In this document: piece after piece, positions 16,198-25,605 of the stretch
How the letters are laid out: each line of letters starts with the position of its first letter
Position numbering within the stretch: position 1 is the first letter of the stretch
Source of the DNA: Gloeocapsopsis sp. IPPAS B-1203
GTDB lineage: Bacteria > Cyanobacteriota > Cyanobacteriia > Cyanobacteriales > Chroococcidiopsidaceae
Length of the DNA stretch: 64,000 nucleotides
Assembly: GCF_002749975.1 (NCBI RefSeq)
Contig: NZ_PEIG01000004.1
Span: forward strand, 186,001-250,000
Direction: 5' to 3'
Position numbers and translations under genes: made by a program
Notes under the pieces: model-generated
Database searches by the model: none
Told to the model about the DNA's origin: nothing
What the model saw: only the letters and a program-made list of their open reading frames with translations

Positions 16198-16425
16198 TCA
16201 TGCAGAACGAACACTAATCAATTGGTCTGAGACTACCCATGCAGCATAGTTAAGAGCTTGTTGAATGTCCTCATGCTCAAGTTCAGGGTACGCCTCAACA
16301 ATCTGCTGAATCGACATACTTGCTAGAAGTTTCAGAACGAAGGCTACTGTGATTCGCATGCCACGAATAGTAGGTTGTCCAAGACAGATGTTAGGATCGA
16401 TGACAATACGATTAACCTCTTCCAT
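16198..16425 (-). CDS. DUF433 family protein (antitoxin-like), orphan
   Basis: A 75-residue DUF433 protein: 'IVIDPNICLGQPTIRGMRITVAFVLKLLASM' is the typical start, followed by a winged-helix-like 'SIQQIVEAYPELEHEDIQQALNYAA'. These proteins usually act as the DNA-binding antitoxin partner of a PIN-like DUF5615 toxin. No DUF5615 gene is next to it, since the metK-like gene ends 19 bases away on the other strand, so it is an orphan or has lost its partner. Confidence 0.85.
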   Translation of the reverse strand: MEEVNRIVIDPNICLGQPTIRGMRITVAFVLKLLASMSIQQIVEAYPELEHEDIQQALNYAAWVVSDQLISVRSA

Positions 16426-16735
16426 AACGATGTAGTTTCGAGCATTAGAACTGCTGTCAGCAATAAGCTTGTAGCGCTAATACCAACTTAGCAAACAACA
16501 GGTTGCCCTAGCCATTTTTCTGCATAATCAAACAATTCTAAAAATCTGAGTGCTTTATTTGAGCAATTACTAGCCTATCAATAGAAGTTTCATCTTTGCT
16601 AGAGTACCCTGCAGAACTTTTACGATCAATCAGTAAGCATGTAAGTTGCTGTTTAATTAACAAAAAACTATATTTTGCTCCAAGCTTCCCTTAATTTTTT
16701 AAACTGAAGGTGAAGTCAACGGAGGGAGTTTCAGT
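16426..16735. other. Intergenic region, no recognised element
   Basis: About 310 AT-rich bases between divergent genes (DUF433 and the 84-residue repeat protein). I see no tRNA, repeat or strong hairpin; promoters for both neighbours should be here. Confidence 0.5.
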
Positions 16736-16990
16736 ATGAATACGGATCATATTGAACAAGAAGCTCGTGAGGCAATGGCACAACAGCGCCAGCATGAGGA
16801 GCATTTGCAGCAATCAATGTTGAGCCGTTCTGAGGCGGAAGTTGATACACCACCTGGTAGTCACACCGCAGAAGAAGCTAGGGAATTAATGATTGAGCAA
16901 CGCCAGCAAGAAGAGCAGTTACAACAGTCAATGCTGAATCGTTCTGCTGCTGAAGTAGGTTTGTCTCAGGATAAGTCTTCTCAGAAGTAG
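16736..16990 (+). CDS. Small protein with two internal repeats
   Basis: An 84-residue, charged, Gln/Glu-rich protein with a good ribosome-binding site (GGAGGG). It consists of two tandem ~28-residue repeats: 'EAREAMAQQRQHEEHLQQSM' at about 9-28, and 'EARELMIEQRQQEEQLQQSM' at about 47-66, each followed by LSRSEAEV or LNRSAAEV. Each repeat should form one long helix, perhaps a coiled-coil. No cysteine, membrane span or known domain is present. The function is unknown. The repeats suggest internal duplication. Confidence 0.65.
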   Translation: MNTDHIEQEAREAMAQQRQHEEHLQQSMLSRSEAEVDTPPGSHTAEEARELMIEQRQQEEQLQQSMLNRSAAEVGLSQDKSSQK

Positions 16991-17031
16991 CTTGAGTTTA
17001 ATTAGGATAACAAGTCTTACTGTTATTCATT

Positions 17032-17061
17032 GCCAAGGTAGCTATTGTGGGCTATCTTGGC
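17032..17061. terminator. Hairpin between convergent genes
   Basis: Stem GCCAAGGTAG/CTATCTTGGC (9 of 10 paired, one G-T) with a 10-base loop, placed 42 bases after the repeat-protein gene and 22 bases after the TPR gene end on the other strand. It has no T run, so termination is likely but unproven. Confidence 0.45.
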
Positions 17062-17082
17062 TTACGAGAAGAAAAATCACGT

Positions 17083-17514
17083 TTAAGCTACATTTTTTAG
17101 GCTTTCAGAATCTTGGATACCAAGCAGCTTGTTCCACACCTGAGTAATTTTTTGCCACCATGATTGACGATTGATTCCTAGTGCCTTGTTATAACTCACG
17201 TATGACTGTTGATAGCGCCCTAAATAATGCAGGGCTGCGCCGCGAATTAACCATGCTTCTTGATGCTCAAAATCAAGTTCTAGGGCTTTCTCGCAACTGA
17301 TAAGGGCTTCAGAGTACCTTTCTAAATGTACCAGTACAACTGCTCTTAATACCCAACTGCTAGGATCGTCATCTCGAATTGCTACAGCTTTGTTGATGTT
17401 TGCTAGTGCCTCTAAGTAGTGACCTGAGTTAGCTAACGCTGCACCCCTAGCAAACCAAACTTGGTAACTATTCATCGGTGTTGCTTTGTCGAAGCTTGTC
17501 ATTATCACAGCCAT
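17083..17514 (-). CDS. TPR repeat protein
   Basis: A 143-residue protein made of about three and a half tetratricopeptide repeats: 'WFARGAALANSGHYLEALANINKAVAI', 'WVLRAVVLVHLERYSEALISCEKALEL' and 'WLIRGAALHYLGRYQQSYVSYNKALGI', each about 34 residues. Such repeats form a scaffold for protein-protein binding. There is no signal peptide or catalytic domain. It stands alone, so its partner cannot be named. Confidence 0.85.
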   Translation of the reverse strand: MAVIMTSFDKATPMNSYQVWFARGAALANSGHYLEALANINKAVAIRDDDPSSWVLRAVVLVHLERYSEALISCEKALELDFEHQEAWLIRGAALHYLGRYQQSYVSYNKALGINRQSWWQKITQVWNKLLGIQDSESLKNVA

Positions 17515-17672
17515 ATGAGTATGTCAGATAAGCCCACAATTTAAAGGTAGTATATTTGTTGCTTTCCCATGCTGTAGAAATTACGGTAACAATTGTAAAT
17601 CTTTCGATAATATATTGGGGATGGCGATCGCACAAAAAATGTATTACTGTTCTACCAAGCGGCTAGAATTTA

Positions 17673-18500
17673 CTAAAAGCGTTGCGCTAAAATACCCTGA
17701 TGAGGGCTAAACAACAAAGCAAGCAGAAACAACCCTGAGACAACCAGGACTATCGCTGCACCTGAAGGGATATTCAAGTAATAACTAAGATACATACCAC
17801 TTACACTGCTGATCATTCCAAAAACTGCACCTACTATCATCATGTGATGAAGTTCTTTGACAAGCATGTAAGCTGTGATTCCTGGACCAACTAGTAGGGA
17901 AACAACGAGTATCACTCCTACAGCCTGCATACTAGCAATAATAGTTAAAGTAATTGCAGCATTTAACCCAAAATGAATGAGTTGTACAGGTAAACCTATA
18001 GCTTGCGCTCCTAAAGGATCAAAAGTATAAAATAATAATTCTTTATAAAAAAGCTTGACTAAAACTAAAACAAAAATAGTGATAATTAAAGTCTGCCAAA
18101 TATCTGTAGCAGTTACTCCTAAAATATCACCAAACAGAAATTGATGTAAATCAAGTTTACTCTGCAACACAGTAATTAAAGTAATTCCTAATGCTAAAAA
18201 TCCAGAGAAAACTAACGCCATAGCAACATCAACTTTAATCCGAGATTGAGATTCAATCCAAGTAATGACAAACGTACTCAGTGTTCCAGAAATAAATGCA
18301 CCGAGATAAATATCTATGCCAAAGAAAAAAGCGATCGCTAGTCCTGGTAAAACAGCATGAGCAATAACATCTCCTAATAAACCCATCCGCTGCACAATTA
18401 AATAAGTTCCCACAACCGCACACAAAACTCCTAGCAAAACTGCTGTGGCGATCGCATGACGCATAAATTCAAAAGTTAAAGGTTCAATTAACCAATTCAT
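17673..18500 (-). CDS. znuB: Zn/Mn ABC transporter permease (ABC-3 family)
   Basis: A 275-residue membrane subunit of the ABC-3 (ZnuB/MntB/TroC) family with about eight hydrophobic spans. Family hallmarks are the early 'GTYLIVQRMGLLGDVIAHAVLPGLAIAF' and later 'LGAQAIGLPV' and 'LLVGPGITAYML' regions. Its start overlaps the end of the ATPase gene by four bases (ATGA), which indicates an operon. The metal is probably zinc, from the His-rich binding protein next door and the Zur-like box, but manganese cannot be excluded since cyanobacterial mnt systems use the same family. Confidence 0.9.
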   Translation of the reverse strand: MNWLIEPLTFEFMRHAIATAVLLGVLCAVVGTYLIVQRMGLLGDVIAHAVLPGLAIAFFFGIDIYLGAFISGTLSTFVITWIESQSRIKVDVAMALVFSGFLALGITLITVLQSKLDLHQFLFGDILGVTATDIWQTLIITIFVLVLVKLFYKELLFYTFDPLGAQAIGLPVQLIHFGLNAAITLTIIASMQAVGVILVVSLLVGPGITAYMLVKELHHMMIVGAVFGMISSVSGMYLSYYLNIPSGAAIVLVVSGLFLLALLFSPHQGILAQRF

Positions 18501-19225
18501 ATAATTTGTTGATTCAAAAGTAGTACACTATCTCCATAAGCACGTTGAATATTTTCACTTGTAAAAACTTCTTTGAGCGATCCATGAGCAATAATTTTAC
18601 GATTCAATAGCAAGAGGCGATCGCACTGCGCTAATGCACCTCCTAAATCATGCGTAATCAGTAACAAAATTTTTCCTTGAAGTTTCAATTCTTCAAAAAC
18701 CTCAAACATAATCGATTCTGTCTTTTTATCAATCCCGACAAAAGGTTCGTCAAAAAAGAACAACTCAGCCTCTTGAGCTAGGGTACGAGCCAAAAATACC
18801 CGTTGTTGCTGTCCTCCTGAAAGTTCCCCAATCGAACGCCGCCGTAAATGAGAGATTCCTACACGTTCCATTGCTGCTGCAGCAATTTCTCTTGAGCGAC
18901 GGCTATGTTCGCGCAACCAACCTGTGTGCATGGTGCGCCCCATTAAGACAACACGCTCTACAGTAATGGGATAGTCCCAATCAATCGCCGATCTCTGTGG
19001 CACGTAGGCAACTGAGTGTAATTGCTGTTTAAGCGATCGCGCCCTATACCTCACTCTACCACTCGCTGTTGGTACTAAACCTAAAATGCCCTTGACTAGC
19101 GTACTTTTTCCTGCCCCATTTGGACCAATCACGCCAACAATTTGTCCTGGTTGTAAGCAAAAACTGACATCCTCAACAGCAGAAATTCCTTGGTAGTTGA
19201 CACCTAAGTGCTGAACCTCTAACAT
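18497..19225 (-). CDS. znuC: Zn/Mn ABC transporter ATP-binding protein
   Basis: A 242-residue ATPase of the ZnuC/MntA type. I start at ATG 19225 (MLEVQHLGVNYQGISAVEDV); the frame is open 18 codons upstream but that would cross the shared promoter. Walker A is 'GPNGAGKST', signature 'LSGGQQQRVFLARTL', Walker B 'LFFFDEPF', and the switch His is in 'LLITHDLGG'. It is the first gene of the two-gene operon with the permease and is divergent from the binding-protein gene 43 bases away. Confidence 0.92.
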   Translation of the reverse strand: MLEVQHLGVNYQGISAVEDVSFCLQPGQIVGVIGPNGAGKSTLVKGILGLVPTASGRVRYRARSLKQQLHSVAYVPQRSAIDWDYPITVERVVLMGRTMHTGWLREHSRRSREIAAAAMERVGISHLRRRSIGELSGGQQQRVFLARTLAQEAELFFFDEPFVGIDKKTESIMFEVFEELKLQGKILLLITHDLGGALAQCDRLLLLNRKIIAHGSLKEVFTSENIQRAYGDSVLLLNQQII

Positions 19226-19238
19226 GACATTTTTAGAA

Positions 19239-19253
19239 TGATAATGATAATCA
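19239..19253. promoter_or_regulatory. Zur/Fur-type operator in the divergent promoter
   Basis: TGATAAT-G-ATAATCA is a 7-1-7 palindrome differing by one base from TGATAAT-N-ATTATCA, the form of cyanobacterial Zur/Fur sites. It fills the 43-base gap between znuC and znuA, so one bound repressor could control both. Confidence 0.7.
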
Positions 19254-19268
19254 AAAAATAAATTGAAA

Positions 19269-20294
19269 ATGTTACACAAGCATTATCAGCAAATTGTCCT
19301 AACCATAACCTTGGGGTTAATCGGCTGTAATCCAACACCAACAGGACAAGATACAACAACACAACCTGCGGGCGATCGCCCCTCAGTGATTGCAACTACC
19401 AGTGTACTGTGTGACATGACACAACAAGTTGCCGCTGAGACTATTGATTTAACATGCATGGTTGCACCAGGAGAAGACCCTCATTTGTATCAACCTACAC
19501 CTGAAGACCGCAAAGCGATCGAACAAGCAGATTTAATTCTATACGGTGGTTACGATTTTGAACCAGCTTTAATCAAATTAGTTGAAGCTACTAGTAATCC
19601 TGCACCAAAAGTTGCAGTACATGAAGTTGCAGTTTCGCAGCCAATTATGGCAGAACCTCACAGTCACGGACACGATCATGAGCATTCTCATGACGACGGT
19701 AGTACAGCAGAGGAAAATGCACCAGATCCTCATGTATGGCATAGTGCCCAAAATGGTATTGCCATGGTAGAAACTATTCGCGATAACCTAGAGCAAATAG
19801 CACCAAATCACGCATCGCTCTACAACAGCAACGCCCAACAAGTGACTAGCGAATTAACTCAAATCGATACCTGGATCAAATCACAAATTGCCACAATTCC
19901 ACCCCAGCAACGCAAGTTAGTTACGACCCATGATGCGATGAACTACTATTCTCAGGCATATGGTATCCCTATTGAAGGAGCATTAGGAGGCATTAGTACA
20001 GAGGAAGCACCTACTGCTGCTAGAGTTAGCGAACTAGTCAAAGATATTCGCCAATCGAGTGTACCAACAATTTTTGCCGAAGCAACGATTAATCCGAGGT
20101 TGATTGAAACTGTTGCTAGAGAAGCCAATGTTCAAGTTTCAGAGCGTAAGCTTTTTGCCGATGGCTTAGGAGAACCAGGAACTGATGCTGATACCTACCA
20201 AAACAAGCTTATTGCTAATACTCGCACTATTGTAGAAGGACTAGGCGGTAACTACACACCTCCACAAGTAGCTAGTAAAAGGGGTGAGGGGTGA
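19269..20294 (+). CDS. znuA: Metal ABC transporter substrate-binding lipoprotein, His-rich (ZnuA-like)
   Basis: A 341-residue periplasmic binding protein. The ATG at 19269 begins a lipoprotein signal with lipobox 'LGLIGC' (Cys about 20). Metal ligands expected of the cluster A-I family are visible: His in 'GEDPHLYQPTPED', His in 'DPHVWHS', His in 'VTTHDAM' and an acidic residue in 'IFAEATINP'. A His/Asp-rich loop ('HSHGHDHEHSHDD', about 133-145) between the first two is characteristic of zinc-binding ZnuA rather than manganese-binding MntC. The last four residues before the stop come from a GGGGTGA tandem repeat, suggesting the original C-terminus was altered. Regulation through the shared Zur/Fur-like box is likely. 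Confidence 0.88.
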   Translation: MLHKHYQQIVLTITLGLIGCNPTPTGQDTTTQPAGDRPSVIATTSVLCDMTQQVAAETIDLTCMVAPGEDPHLYQPTPEDRKAIEQADLILYGGYDFEPALIKLVEATSNPAPKVAVHEVAVSQPIMAEPHSHGHDHEHSHDDGSTAEENAPDPHVWHSAQNGIAMVETIRDNLEQIAPNHASLYNSNAQQVTSELTQIDTWIKSQIATIPPQQRKLVTTHDAMNYYSQAYGIPIEGALGGISTEEAPTAARVSELVKDIRQSSVPTIFAEATINPRLIETVAREANVQVSERKLFADGLGEPGTDADTYQNKLIANTRTIVEGLGGNYTPPQVASKRGEG

Positions 20295-20308
20295 GGGGTG
20301 AGGGGTGA
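20281..20308 (+). repeat. Tandem heptamer GGGGTGA, four copies
   Basis: Four perfect copies. The znuA stop codon lies inside the second copy, so the repeat supplies the end of that protein. G-runs of four spaced by three bases could form a G-quadruplex. Confidence 0.85.
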
Positions 20309-20395
20309 GTTAATCTCATTATTCTTAATTTTGCGTAGTGGTAATGGGGAATATGCTATATTAACCACAATTCATTTACTCGTAATCTTTCAATA

Positions 20396-20728
20396 ATGGT
20401 CTATCAGGTTCGATTAGTGAATCCTGACATAGCACTTGATCGCACAATTTTAGTTTCTGAAGATCAATACATTCTTGATATAGCAGAAGAAGCAGGAATT
20501 CGTTTACCTGCGGGGTGTCGTCAAGGAAACTGTTCCGCCTGCGTTGCCAAAATTATTAGCGGAGAAGTCGATCAAAGCGAACAGAGATTTTTGCAAGCTG
20601 CAGAAATTGCAGCAGGTTACACTATTACTTGTGTAGCTTATCCATTATCGGATTGTATCTTACAAACGCATCAAGAACAAGTTTTGTATCATACTTCCTT
20701 GTATTATTCTGCTGAACAAAGTAGGTAA
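20396..20728 (+). CDS. Plant-type [2Fe-2S] ferredoxin
   Basis: A 110-residue ferredoxin. The cluster ligands follow the plant-type pattern CxxxxCxxC then a distant Cys: 'PAGCRQGNCSACVAKI' (41, 46, 49) and 'YTITCVAYP' (about 81). The fold start 'VYQVRLVNPDIALDRTILV' is standard. It carries electrons from photosystem I or a reductase to a partner oxidoreductase. The tail is about ten residues longer than in photosynthetic PetF, and 'QGNCSAC' differs from the usual 'AGACSTC', so it is an alternative ferredoxin. It sits 101 bases downstream of znuA and may be co-expressed with it, but no partner can be named. Confidence 0.92.
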   Translation: MVYQVRLVNPDIALDRTILVSEDQYILDIAEEAGIRLPAGCRQGNCSACVAKIISGEVDQSEQRFLQAAEIAAGYTITCVAYPLSDCILQTHQEQVLYHTSLYYSAEQSR

Positions 20729-20777
20729 TTGATAATAGTAATAAAATTGAAAATTTTTCAAGCAAAAGCAATTGTTA

Positions 20778-21230
20778 ATGGTTAAATTTAAATATTCTTC
20801 GCTAATTGATGCACCTGTAGAAGTTGTGTGGAATTTCCATGAGCGTCCTGATATACTCAACCTTTTAACTCCTCCTTGGCAACATATTCAAGTTATCCAT
20901 CGTGCAGGAGGATTAGAGGTAGGAGCATTATCTGAAGTGAGAATTTTTGTTGGTCCAATCCCCCTAAAATGGTTAGCTGTTCACACTGAATATGATAAAT
21001 ATCATTTCTTTACAGATGAACAGCGCGAAGGAATGTTTGAATATTGGAGACATCGCCATCAGTTTACAGCAGAAGATCATACAACTCTGCTTACCGATGA
21101 TATAGACTTTAGTTTACCTGGTGGATTTTTATCAGACTTCTTTGCTAGTTGGTCAGTCATGATGCAACTCGATCAAATATTTCGCTATCGGCATGAAGTC
21201 ACACAACGAGAATGTCGAATTCATCATTAA
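20778..21230 (+). CDS. SRPBCC (START-like) family protein
   Basis: A 150-residue protein with the SRPBCC ligand-binding fold: 'FKYSSLIDAPVEVVWNFHERPDILNLLTPPW' at the start, 'GALSEVRIFVGPIPLKWLAVHTEYDKYHFFTDEQ' in the middle and 'MQLDQIFRYRHEVTQREC' at the end. Such proteins bind hydrophobic ligands; some annotated as cyclase/dehydrase. The first ATG in frame is at 20778 (two codons after an in-frame TTG). It follows the ferredoxin gene by 49 bases in the same direction. The ligand is not predictable. Confidence 0.8.
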   Translation: MVKFKYSSLIDAPVEVVWNFHERPDILNLLTPPWQHIQVIHRAGGLEVGALSEVRIFVGPIPLKWLAVHTEYDKYHFFTDEQREGMFEYWRHRHQFTAEDHTTLLTDDIDFSLPGGFLSDFFASWSVMMQLDQIFRYRHEVTQRECRIHH

Positions 21231-21278
21231 ACTTATATAGCAAGTAGTGGAAGTATAAAAAAAATTAAGATTCTTCAA

Positions 21279-21300
21279 TTCAAAAATCAAAAATCAAAAC
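21279..21300. repeat. Short tandem repeat of CAAAAAT type
   Basis: Two to three copies of a 7-base unit between the SRPBCC gene and tldD; a small example of the cyanobacterial heptamer repeat class. Confidence 0.5.
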
Positions 21301-21441
21301 TTTCGAGACGTTATTTTCACACACTACTATTATATAAGTCATAAATATTCAAAAAGCTCTACCACCCAGCTCAATTAGAATAAAAAAAGAATTTGCTAGA
21401 CTTGAGAGTAGTCAATCAACCCACTGAAGGACGCTGCACCG

Positions 21442-22926
21442 ATGACGCTTTCCATGCATCCCAGTACGTTACTGCTAACTAGGGAATTACCAAACCTGCA
21501 ATATAGCTCAACACGCGATCGCTTCGATGAAACCTGGGAAGCGCCATTATCAACTCTTTTAGGTTTAGGACGTGCAGCAGGGGCTGATTTTGTTGAATTT
21601 TTCTTAGAGCGAGTCAACTATATCAACTGTCTAGCTGAAGACGACACAATTACTAGTATTTCTCCACGACTATCTACAGGTGCAGGAGTCCGAGTTTTTC
21701 GTGGCAAAGCCGATTGCTATGTTAGTACCAACGATTTATCATTTACAGGACTCAAAGCCGCCCTGGAAAAAGGATTATCGATTTTAGGGTTACAACTTCC
21801 AGCACCTAACGGTTATGTGCCAGAAATTAACTTAGAACTTCTGCGCGATTACGCCACCAAAAAAGACAAAGAGTCTTGGCTTGCAGGATGCAGTTCGATG
21901 CGCGAAATGGGCGAAATTCTCCTTGACGCTAATGCGCACCTTAAACAAAAAGCAACTCACGTCCAATCAAGACGCGCAGTATATTTCCGCGATTGGCAAG
22001 AAGTTTTAGTTGCAGCGAGTGATGGAACTTTCGCCAGAGACATCCGCCTAACGCAATCGGTAGGTTATAACCTTTTGTGTGCAGATGCTGCAAATCGTTC
22101 ATCGATTAGTAAGCGCGTTGGAAGCACCAGCGAACCCGACTTTTTAAGAAATTGGCACTATCAAACCGACGCGGAAGAAGTCGCCGACTCCGCCGGAAAA
22201 ATGCTCTACGCCGACTATGTAGAATCTGGTAATTACCCCATCATCATGGCAAATGAGTTTGGGGGCGTGATCTTCCACGAAGCTTGCGGACACTTGTTAG
22301 AAACTACCCAAATTGAGCGCAAAACAACTCCGTTTGCAGATAAGAAAGGTGAGAAAATTGCGCATGAAAGCCTAACAGCTTGGGATGAAGGACTTTCTCA
22401 AGATGCTTTTGGGACGATTGACATGGACGATGAAGGAATGCCTGCGCAAAGAACATTATTGATCGAAAATGGCATTTTGAAGAATTTTATCAGCGATCGC
22501 ACTGGTTCAATGCGTACCGGACACCCCAGAACAGGTAGCGGACGCCGCCAAAACTATACATATGCAGCAGCATCAAGGATGCGTAACACCTACATCGCCC
22601 CAGGAAATTACACCAACGACGACTTATTTGGCTCAATCGATAAAGGTATCTACTGCAAGAAAATGGGCGGTGGTAGCGTTGGTCCTACAGGACAATTCAA
22701 CTTCGCTGTCGATGAAGCGTACCTGATTGAAAATGGCAAAATCACCAAGCCCCTCAAAGGCGCAACCTTAATTGGTGACGCCAAAGAAATCATGAACAAG
22801 ATCTCGATGTGTTCGCAAGACTTGGGACTTGCAGCAGGATTCTGCGGTTCTGTTAGCGGTAGTGTTTACGTTACCGTAGGTCAACCTCATATCAAAGTCG
22901 ATTCGATTACCGTCGGTGGAAGATAG
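21442..22926 (+). CDS. tldD: Metalloprotease TldD
   Basis: A 494-residue TldD-family metallopeptidase. The zinc site HExxxH is present as '[10 protein letters not shown]' (about 278-283), with the C-terminal conserved block '[19 protein letters not shown]' and '[27 protein letters not shown]'. With TldE it forms a heterodimer that degrades peptides threaded into a closed cavity; in E. coli this matures microcins and removes antitoxins. It is followed by its partner gene with the stop at 22926 and the partner start at 22934, so the two are co-translated. In cyanobacteria the pair is often present without an obvious peptide substrate. Confidence 0.95.
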   Translation: MTLSMHPSTLLLTRELPNLQYSSTRDRFDETWEAPLSTLLGLGRAAGADFVEFFLERVNYINCLAEDDTITSISPRLSTGAGVRVFRGKADCYVSTNDLSFTGLKAALEKGLSILGLQLPAPNGYVPEINLELLRDYATKKDKESWLAGCSSMREMGEILLDANAHLKQKATHVQSRRAVYFRDWQEVLVAASDGTFARDIRLTQSVGYNLLCADAANRSSISKRVGSTSEPDFLRNWHYQTDAEEVADSAGKMLYADYVESGNYPIIMANEFGGVIFHEACGHLLETTQIERKTTPFADKKGEKIAHESLTAWDEGLSQDAFGTIDMDDEGMPAQRTLLIENGILKNFISDRTGSMRTGHPRTGSGRRQNYTYAAASRMRNTYIAPGNYTNDDLFGSIDKGIYCKKMGGGSVGPTGQFNFAVDEAYLIENGKITKPLKGATLIGDAKEIMNKISMCSQDLGLAAGFCGSVSGSVYVTVGQPHIKVDSITVGGR

Positions 22927-22933
22927 ATTAATT

Positions 22934-24274
22934 ATGCCTAATATTGATGAACTTGCAGGATATACGCAAGCGAGTGCAGAACGCCTGGGAATAGAAAAAT
23001 TTGATATTTACGGTTCATCTGTTGACGAAACCAGCGTTCAAGTTGATAGTGGAGAACCAAAACAAGTCAAAGCCTCGAATCGTTCCAGCGTCATTGTACG
23101 TGTTTGGAATAAAGATAATACCGTCGGAGTAACCAGCACTACCGATGTCGATCCTAATGGCATTGACTTGGCTTTAAAAACAGCTTATGAAGCAAGTACC
23201 TTTGGGGTAAAAGAAAATGTCCCTGACTTCAGCCCTGAAGCTACTGCTGAACTGCAAGCCAATACCGAAGCAACAGCCCCGCAAGCGCCCGTTTCACAAC
23301 TTATTGACACTCTGATTGCAGCTGAAAAAGAACTCTTACAAGCACATCCTGCGATTAAAGGCGTACCATACAACGGCTTGTCGCAAAGAGACCTTAGTCG
23401 CTTCTACCTCAACAGTCAAGGTGCGGTACGTAACGAAGCGCGATCGTATGCATCGATTTATCTTTACAGCAAAACCGAACAAGAAGGCAAAAAACCCCGT
23501 AGTGCTGGCGCTTTTCGGATCAATCGTAGTTTAGAACAAATTGATTTGCAAGGTTGCGTCCAAGAAGCCGCCGAGAAAACAATTAGCCATTTAGATTACG
23601 AAAAAGTTAAATCGGGTAAATATCGTGTTGTTTTCTCCCCCGAAGCTTTTTTAAGTTTATTAGGTGCTTTTTCCAACCTTTTTAACGCCCAAAATATCTT
23701 AGATAAGCAAAGTCTTTCGACACCAGAATCTTTAGGTAAACAAATCGCCTCACCACTGCTTTGTGTTTGTGATGATGCGCTGCATCCTGAAAATATTGCC
23801 GCAGAAACTTTTGATGGTGAAGGTACGCCAACCAAACGTATTTCATTAATTGATAACGGAGTTTTGAGGAATTTTATTCACAGCGCAGGTACCGCAAAAC
23901 GTTTCAATACGCAACCGACAGGACACGCGAATATTGGTGCGAAAGTTAGTGTAAGTTCGCATTTTTATCACGTATTTCCTGGAGAAACTGCATCACAGGA
24001 ATACAGTTTAGATGATGCCGAAAACGTCATTTTTATTGATGATGTGCAAGCGCTTCATGCCGGAGTTAAAGCGTTACAAGGTTCATTTTCACTGCCGTTT
24101 GACGGTTGGATTGTGAACAAGGGTAAAAAAACAAGTATTGAATCTGCAACGGTTGCAGGAGACTTTCTGGAATTATTGCAGTCAATTATCTTTGTCGAGC
24201 AAGAACCTGAACTAACACCAGCAGGGGTTTGTCCAAGGATTTGGGTTGATAATCTTTCAATTACTGGAGAATAA
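22934..24274 (+). CDS. tldE: TldE/PmbA family protein
   Basis: A 446-residue protein from the ATG at 22934 (MPNIDELAGYTQ); the frame opens slightly earlier inside tldD. It matches the PmbA/TldE family in the blocks 'SVIVRVWNKDNTVGVTSTTDVD', 'FDGEGTPTKRISLIDNGVL' and 'SIESATVAGDFLELL'. It lacks the HExxxH motif, as expected for the non-catalytic half that shapes the TldD cavity. It lies 7 bases behind tldD. No other partner is seen. Confidence 0.93.
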   Translation: MPNIDELAGYTQASAERLGIEKFDIYGSSVDETSVQVDSGEPKQVKASNRSSVIVRVWNKDNTVGVTSTTDVDPNGIDLALKTAYEASTFGVKENVPDFSPEATAELQANTEATAPQAPVSQLIDTLIAAEKELLQAHPAIKGVPYNGLSQRDLSRFYLNSQGAVRNEARSYASIYLYSKTEQEGKKPRSAGAFRINRSLEQIDLQGCVQEAAEKTISHLDYEKVKSGKYRVVFSPEAFLSLLGAFSNLFNAQNILDKQSLSTPESLGKQIASPLLCVCDDALHPENIAAETFDGEGTPTKRISLIDNGVLRNFIHSAGTAKRFNTQPTGHANIGAKVSVSSHFYHVFPGETASQEYSLDDAENVIFIDDVQALHAGVKALQGSFSLPFDGWIVNKGKKTSIESATVAGDFLELLQSIIFVEQEPELTPAGVCPRIWVDNLSITGE

Positions 24275-24293
24275 AGAAATACCTAATTTCGAG

Positions 24294-25577
24294 CTATATA
24301 GTATGGTTATCGCGATTTGGTTTGATATCTTCTAATTCTTGTAATTCTCGGTAGGCGAAGCCGCCACAGCCGACTAGGAATAAACTGATGGCAGTGATCA
24401 CATACAAAACTGCCATCCCAGCCCCAGAACCGCTGCTAAAGATACTACCTAGGATAGTTGCTATGCCTCCAGGTGACATAGCGGGTTCAAATACTCGATC
24501 TGCTAAAGGACCAGCAATAAAAATTGCGATCGCCGAAACAATTTGTAAAACTAAAGCATTGGCGGCAAATACCCGCCCTTGCTTCTCTGGAACTACGTTT
24601 GCCATCCAAAGTGCCGTTTCAGCGCTACTCAGCAATGGGAAATTTAACGAGGAGCAAAATTGTGCAGGAATCCATACGAATGTTGTACGTCCTAAGCCAA
24701 AGACGGTTTTACTCAATCCTGCCCCAATAAATCCTAGCAGCATGCCGTTGATTCGCCGCTGAGGACCACCCCAAACACTAACAATAACTGCACCTGTGAC
24801 GCCTCCAATCCCAGCAGATGCCGCAACACTGCCTAAAACTTGAGCACTACCATCAGTACGCGCGAGAATCATCGGGTCGTAAATGGCTCCTCCAAGGTCA
24901 TGCGCAAACCAAAATAGTGCAGTTGTCACTAATAAAGCACGTAAACCTCGGTGATTCCAAATATAGCGCAGTCCAAAAGTTAGAGTCTCTAAAACTTGCT
25001 GATCGGCATCAGGACGCGATGGCTGGGGAATATTAACAGCAATCAAGGTGGCGATTGCAACGGTAAAAGTTGTTAAGTCAATTAAGAGAATACCTAACAG
25101 TCCAACGACAGGATAAAGACTACCAGCCAACGCTGGAGCAAAGATTGCAGAGCCATAGTGTACCATTGAACCCATACTGCTAGCACGGGTATAGTGCTGT
25201 TGTGGCACAATCATTGCAATTGAGGTTGAGTAGGCAAGCTGCTGAATTTGTCCAAAACTACCATTAACCGCACTTGTTAAGTAAAGATGCCAGATTTGTA
25301 AGTTATCAGTAAGGTACAGTAGCAAGATAGCTATAGTAGAAAGTGCAGCAATTGCATCTCCTAAGATCATCAAACGTTTGCGGTTAAAGCGATCAACAAT
25401 GATACCTGCAAACAGAGTAATCGGAATGCGCGGTAATTGCGAGAAAAAGCCGACAAGTGCCAAAGCTGTCGCTGAACCTGTCAGTTCCCAAGCCCAAATT
25501 ATTAAGGCAAACTCGGTCATATAAGTGCCGATGGTAGAGACAAGTTGACCAAGCCAGATAATGGTAAAGGTACGCAC
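24294..25577 (-). CDS. MFS exporter (MFS_3 type)
   Basis: A 427-residue major facilitator with about 11-12 hydrophobic spans and a GTG start. The opening 'RTFTIIWLGQLVSTIGTYMTEFALIIWAWELTGSATAL' and the loop 'RFNRKRLMILGDAIAAL' are typical of the MFS_3 branch (EntS/macrolide-efflux type). The N-terminus may extend or shorten slightly. It lies near the siderophore-uptake genes with a Uma2 gene between, and related proteins export siderophores such as schizokinen. Export of a siderophore is therefore a reasonable guess but not established. Confidence 0.85.
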   Translation of the reverse strand: MRTFTIIWLGQLVSTIGTYMTEFALIIWAWELTGSATALALVGFFSQLPRIPITLFAGIIVDRFNRKRLMILGDAIAALSTIAILLLYLTDNLQIWHLYLTSAVNGSFGQIQQLAYSTSIAMIVPQQHYTRASSMGSMVHYGSAIFAPALAGSLYPVVGLLGILLIDLTTFTVAIATLIAVNIPQPSRPDADQQVLETLTFGLRYIWNHRGLRALLVTTALFWFAHDLGGAIYDPMILARTDGSAQVLGSVAASAGIGGVTGAVIVSVWGGPQRRINGMLLGFIGAGLSKTVFGLGRTTFVWIPAQFCSSLNFPLLSSAETALWMANVVPEKQGRVFAANALVLQIVSAIAIFIAGPLADRVFEPAMSPGGIATILGSIFSSGSGAGMAVLYVITAISLFLVGCGGFAYRELQELEDIKPNRDNHTI

Positions 25578-25605
25578 AGGATAATACTATGTTGAAGAGG
25601 AATTG

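Noticed and set aside
16198-16425. DUF433 gene as half of a toxin-antitoxin pair
   Set aside because: No DUF5615 or other toxin-like frame is adjacent, so I do not call a module.
20281-20308. GGGGTGA repeats as a CRISPR-like array
   Set aside because: The units are 7 bases with no spacers; this is a tandem heptamer repeat.
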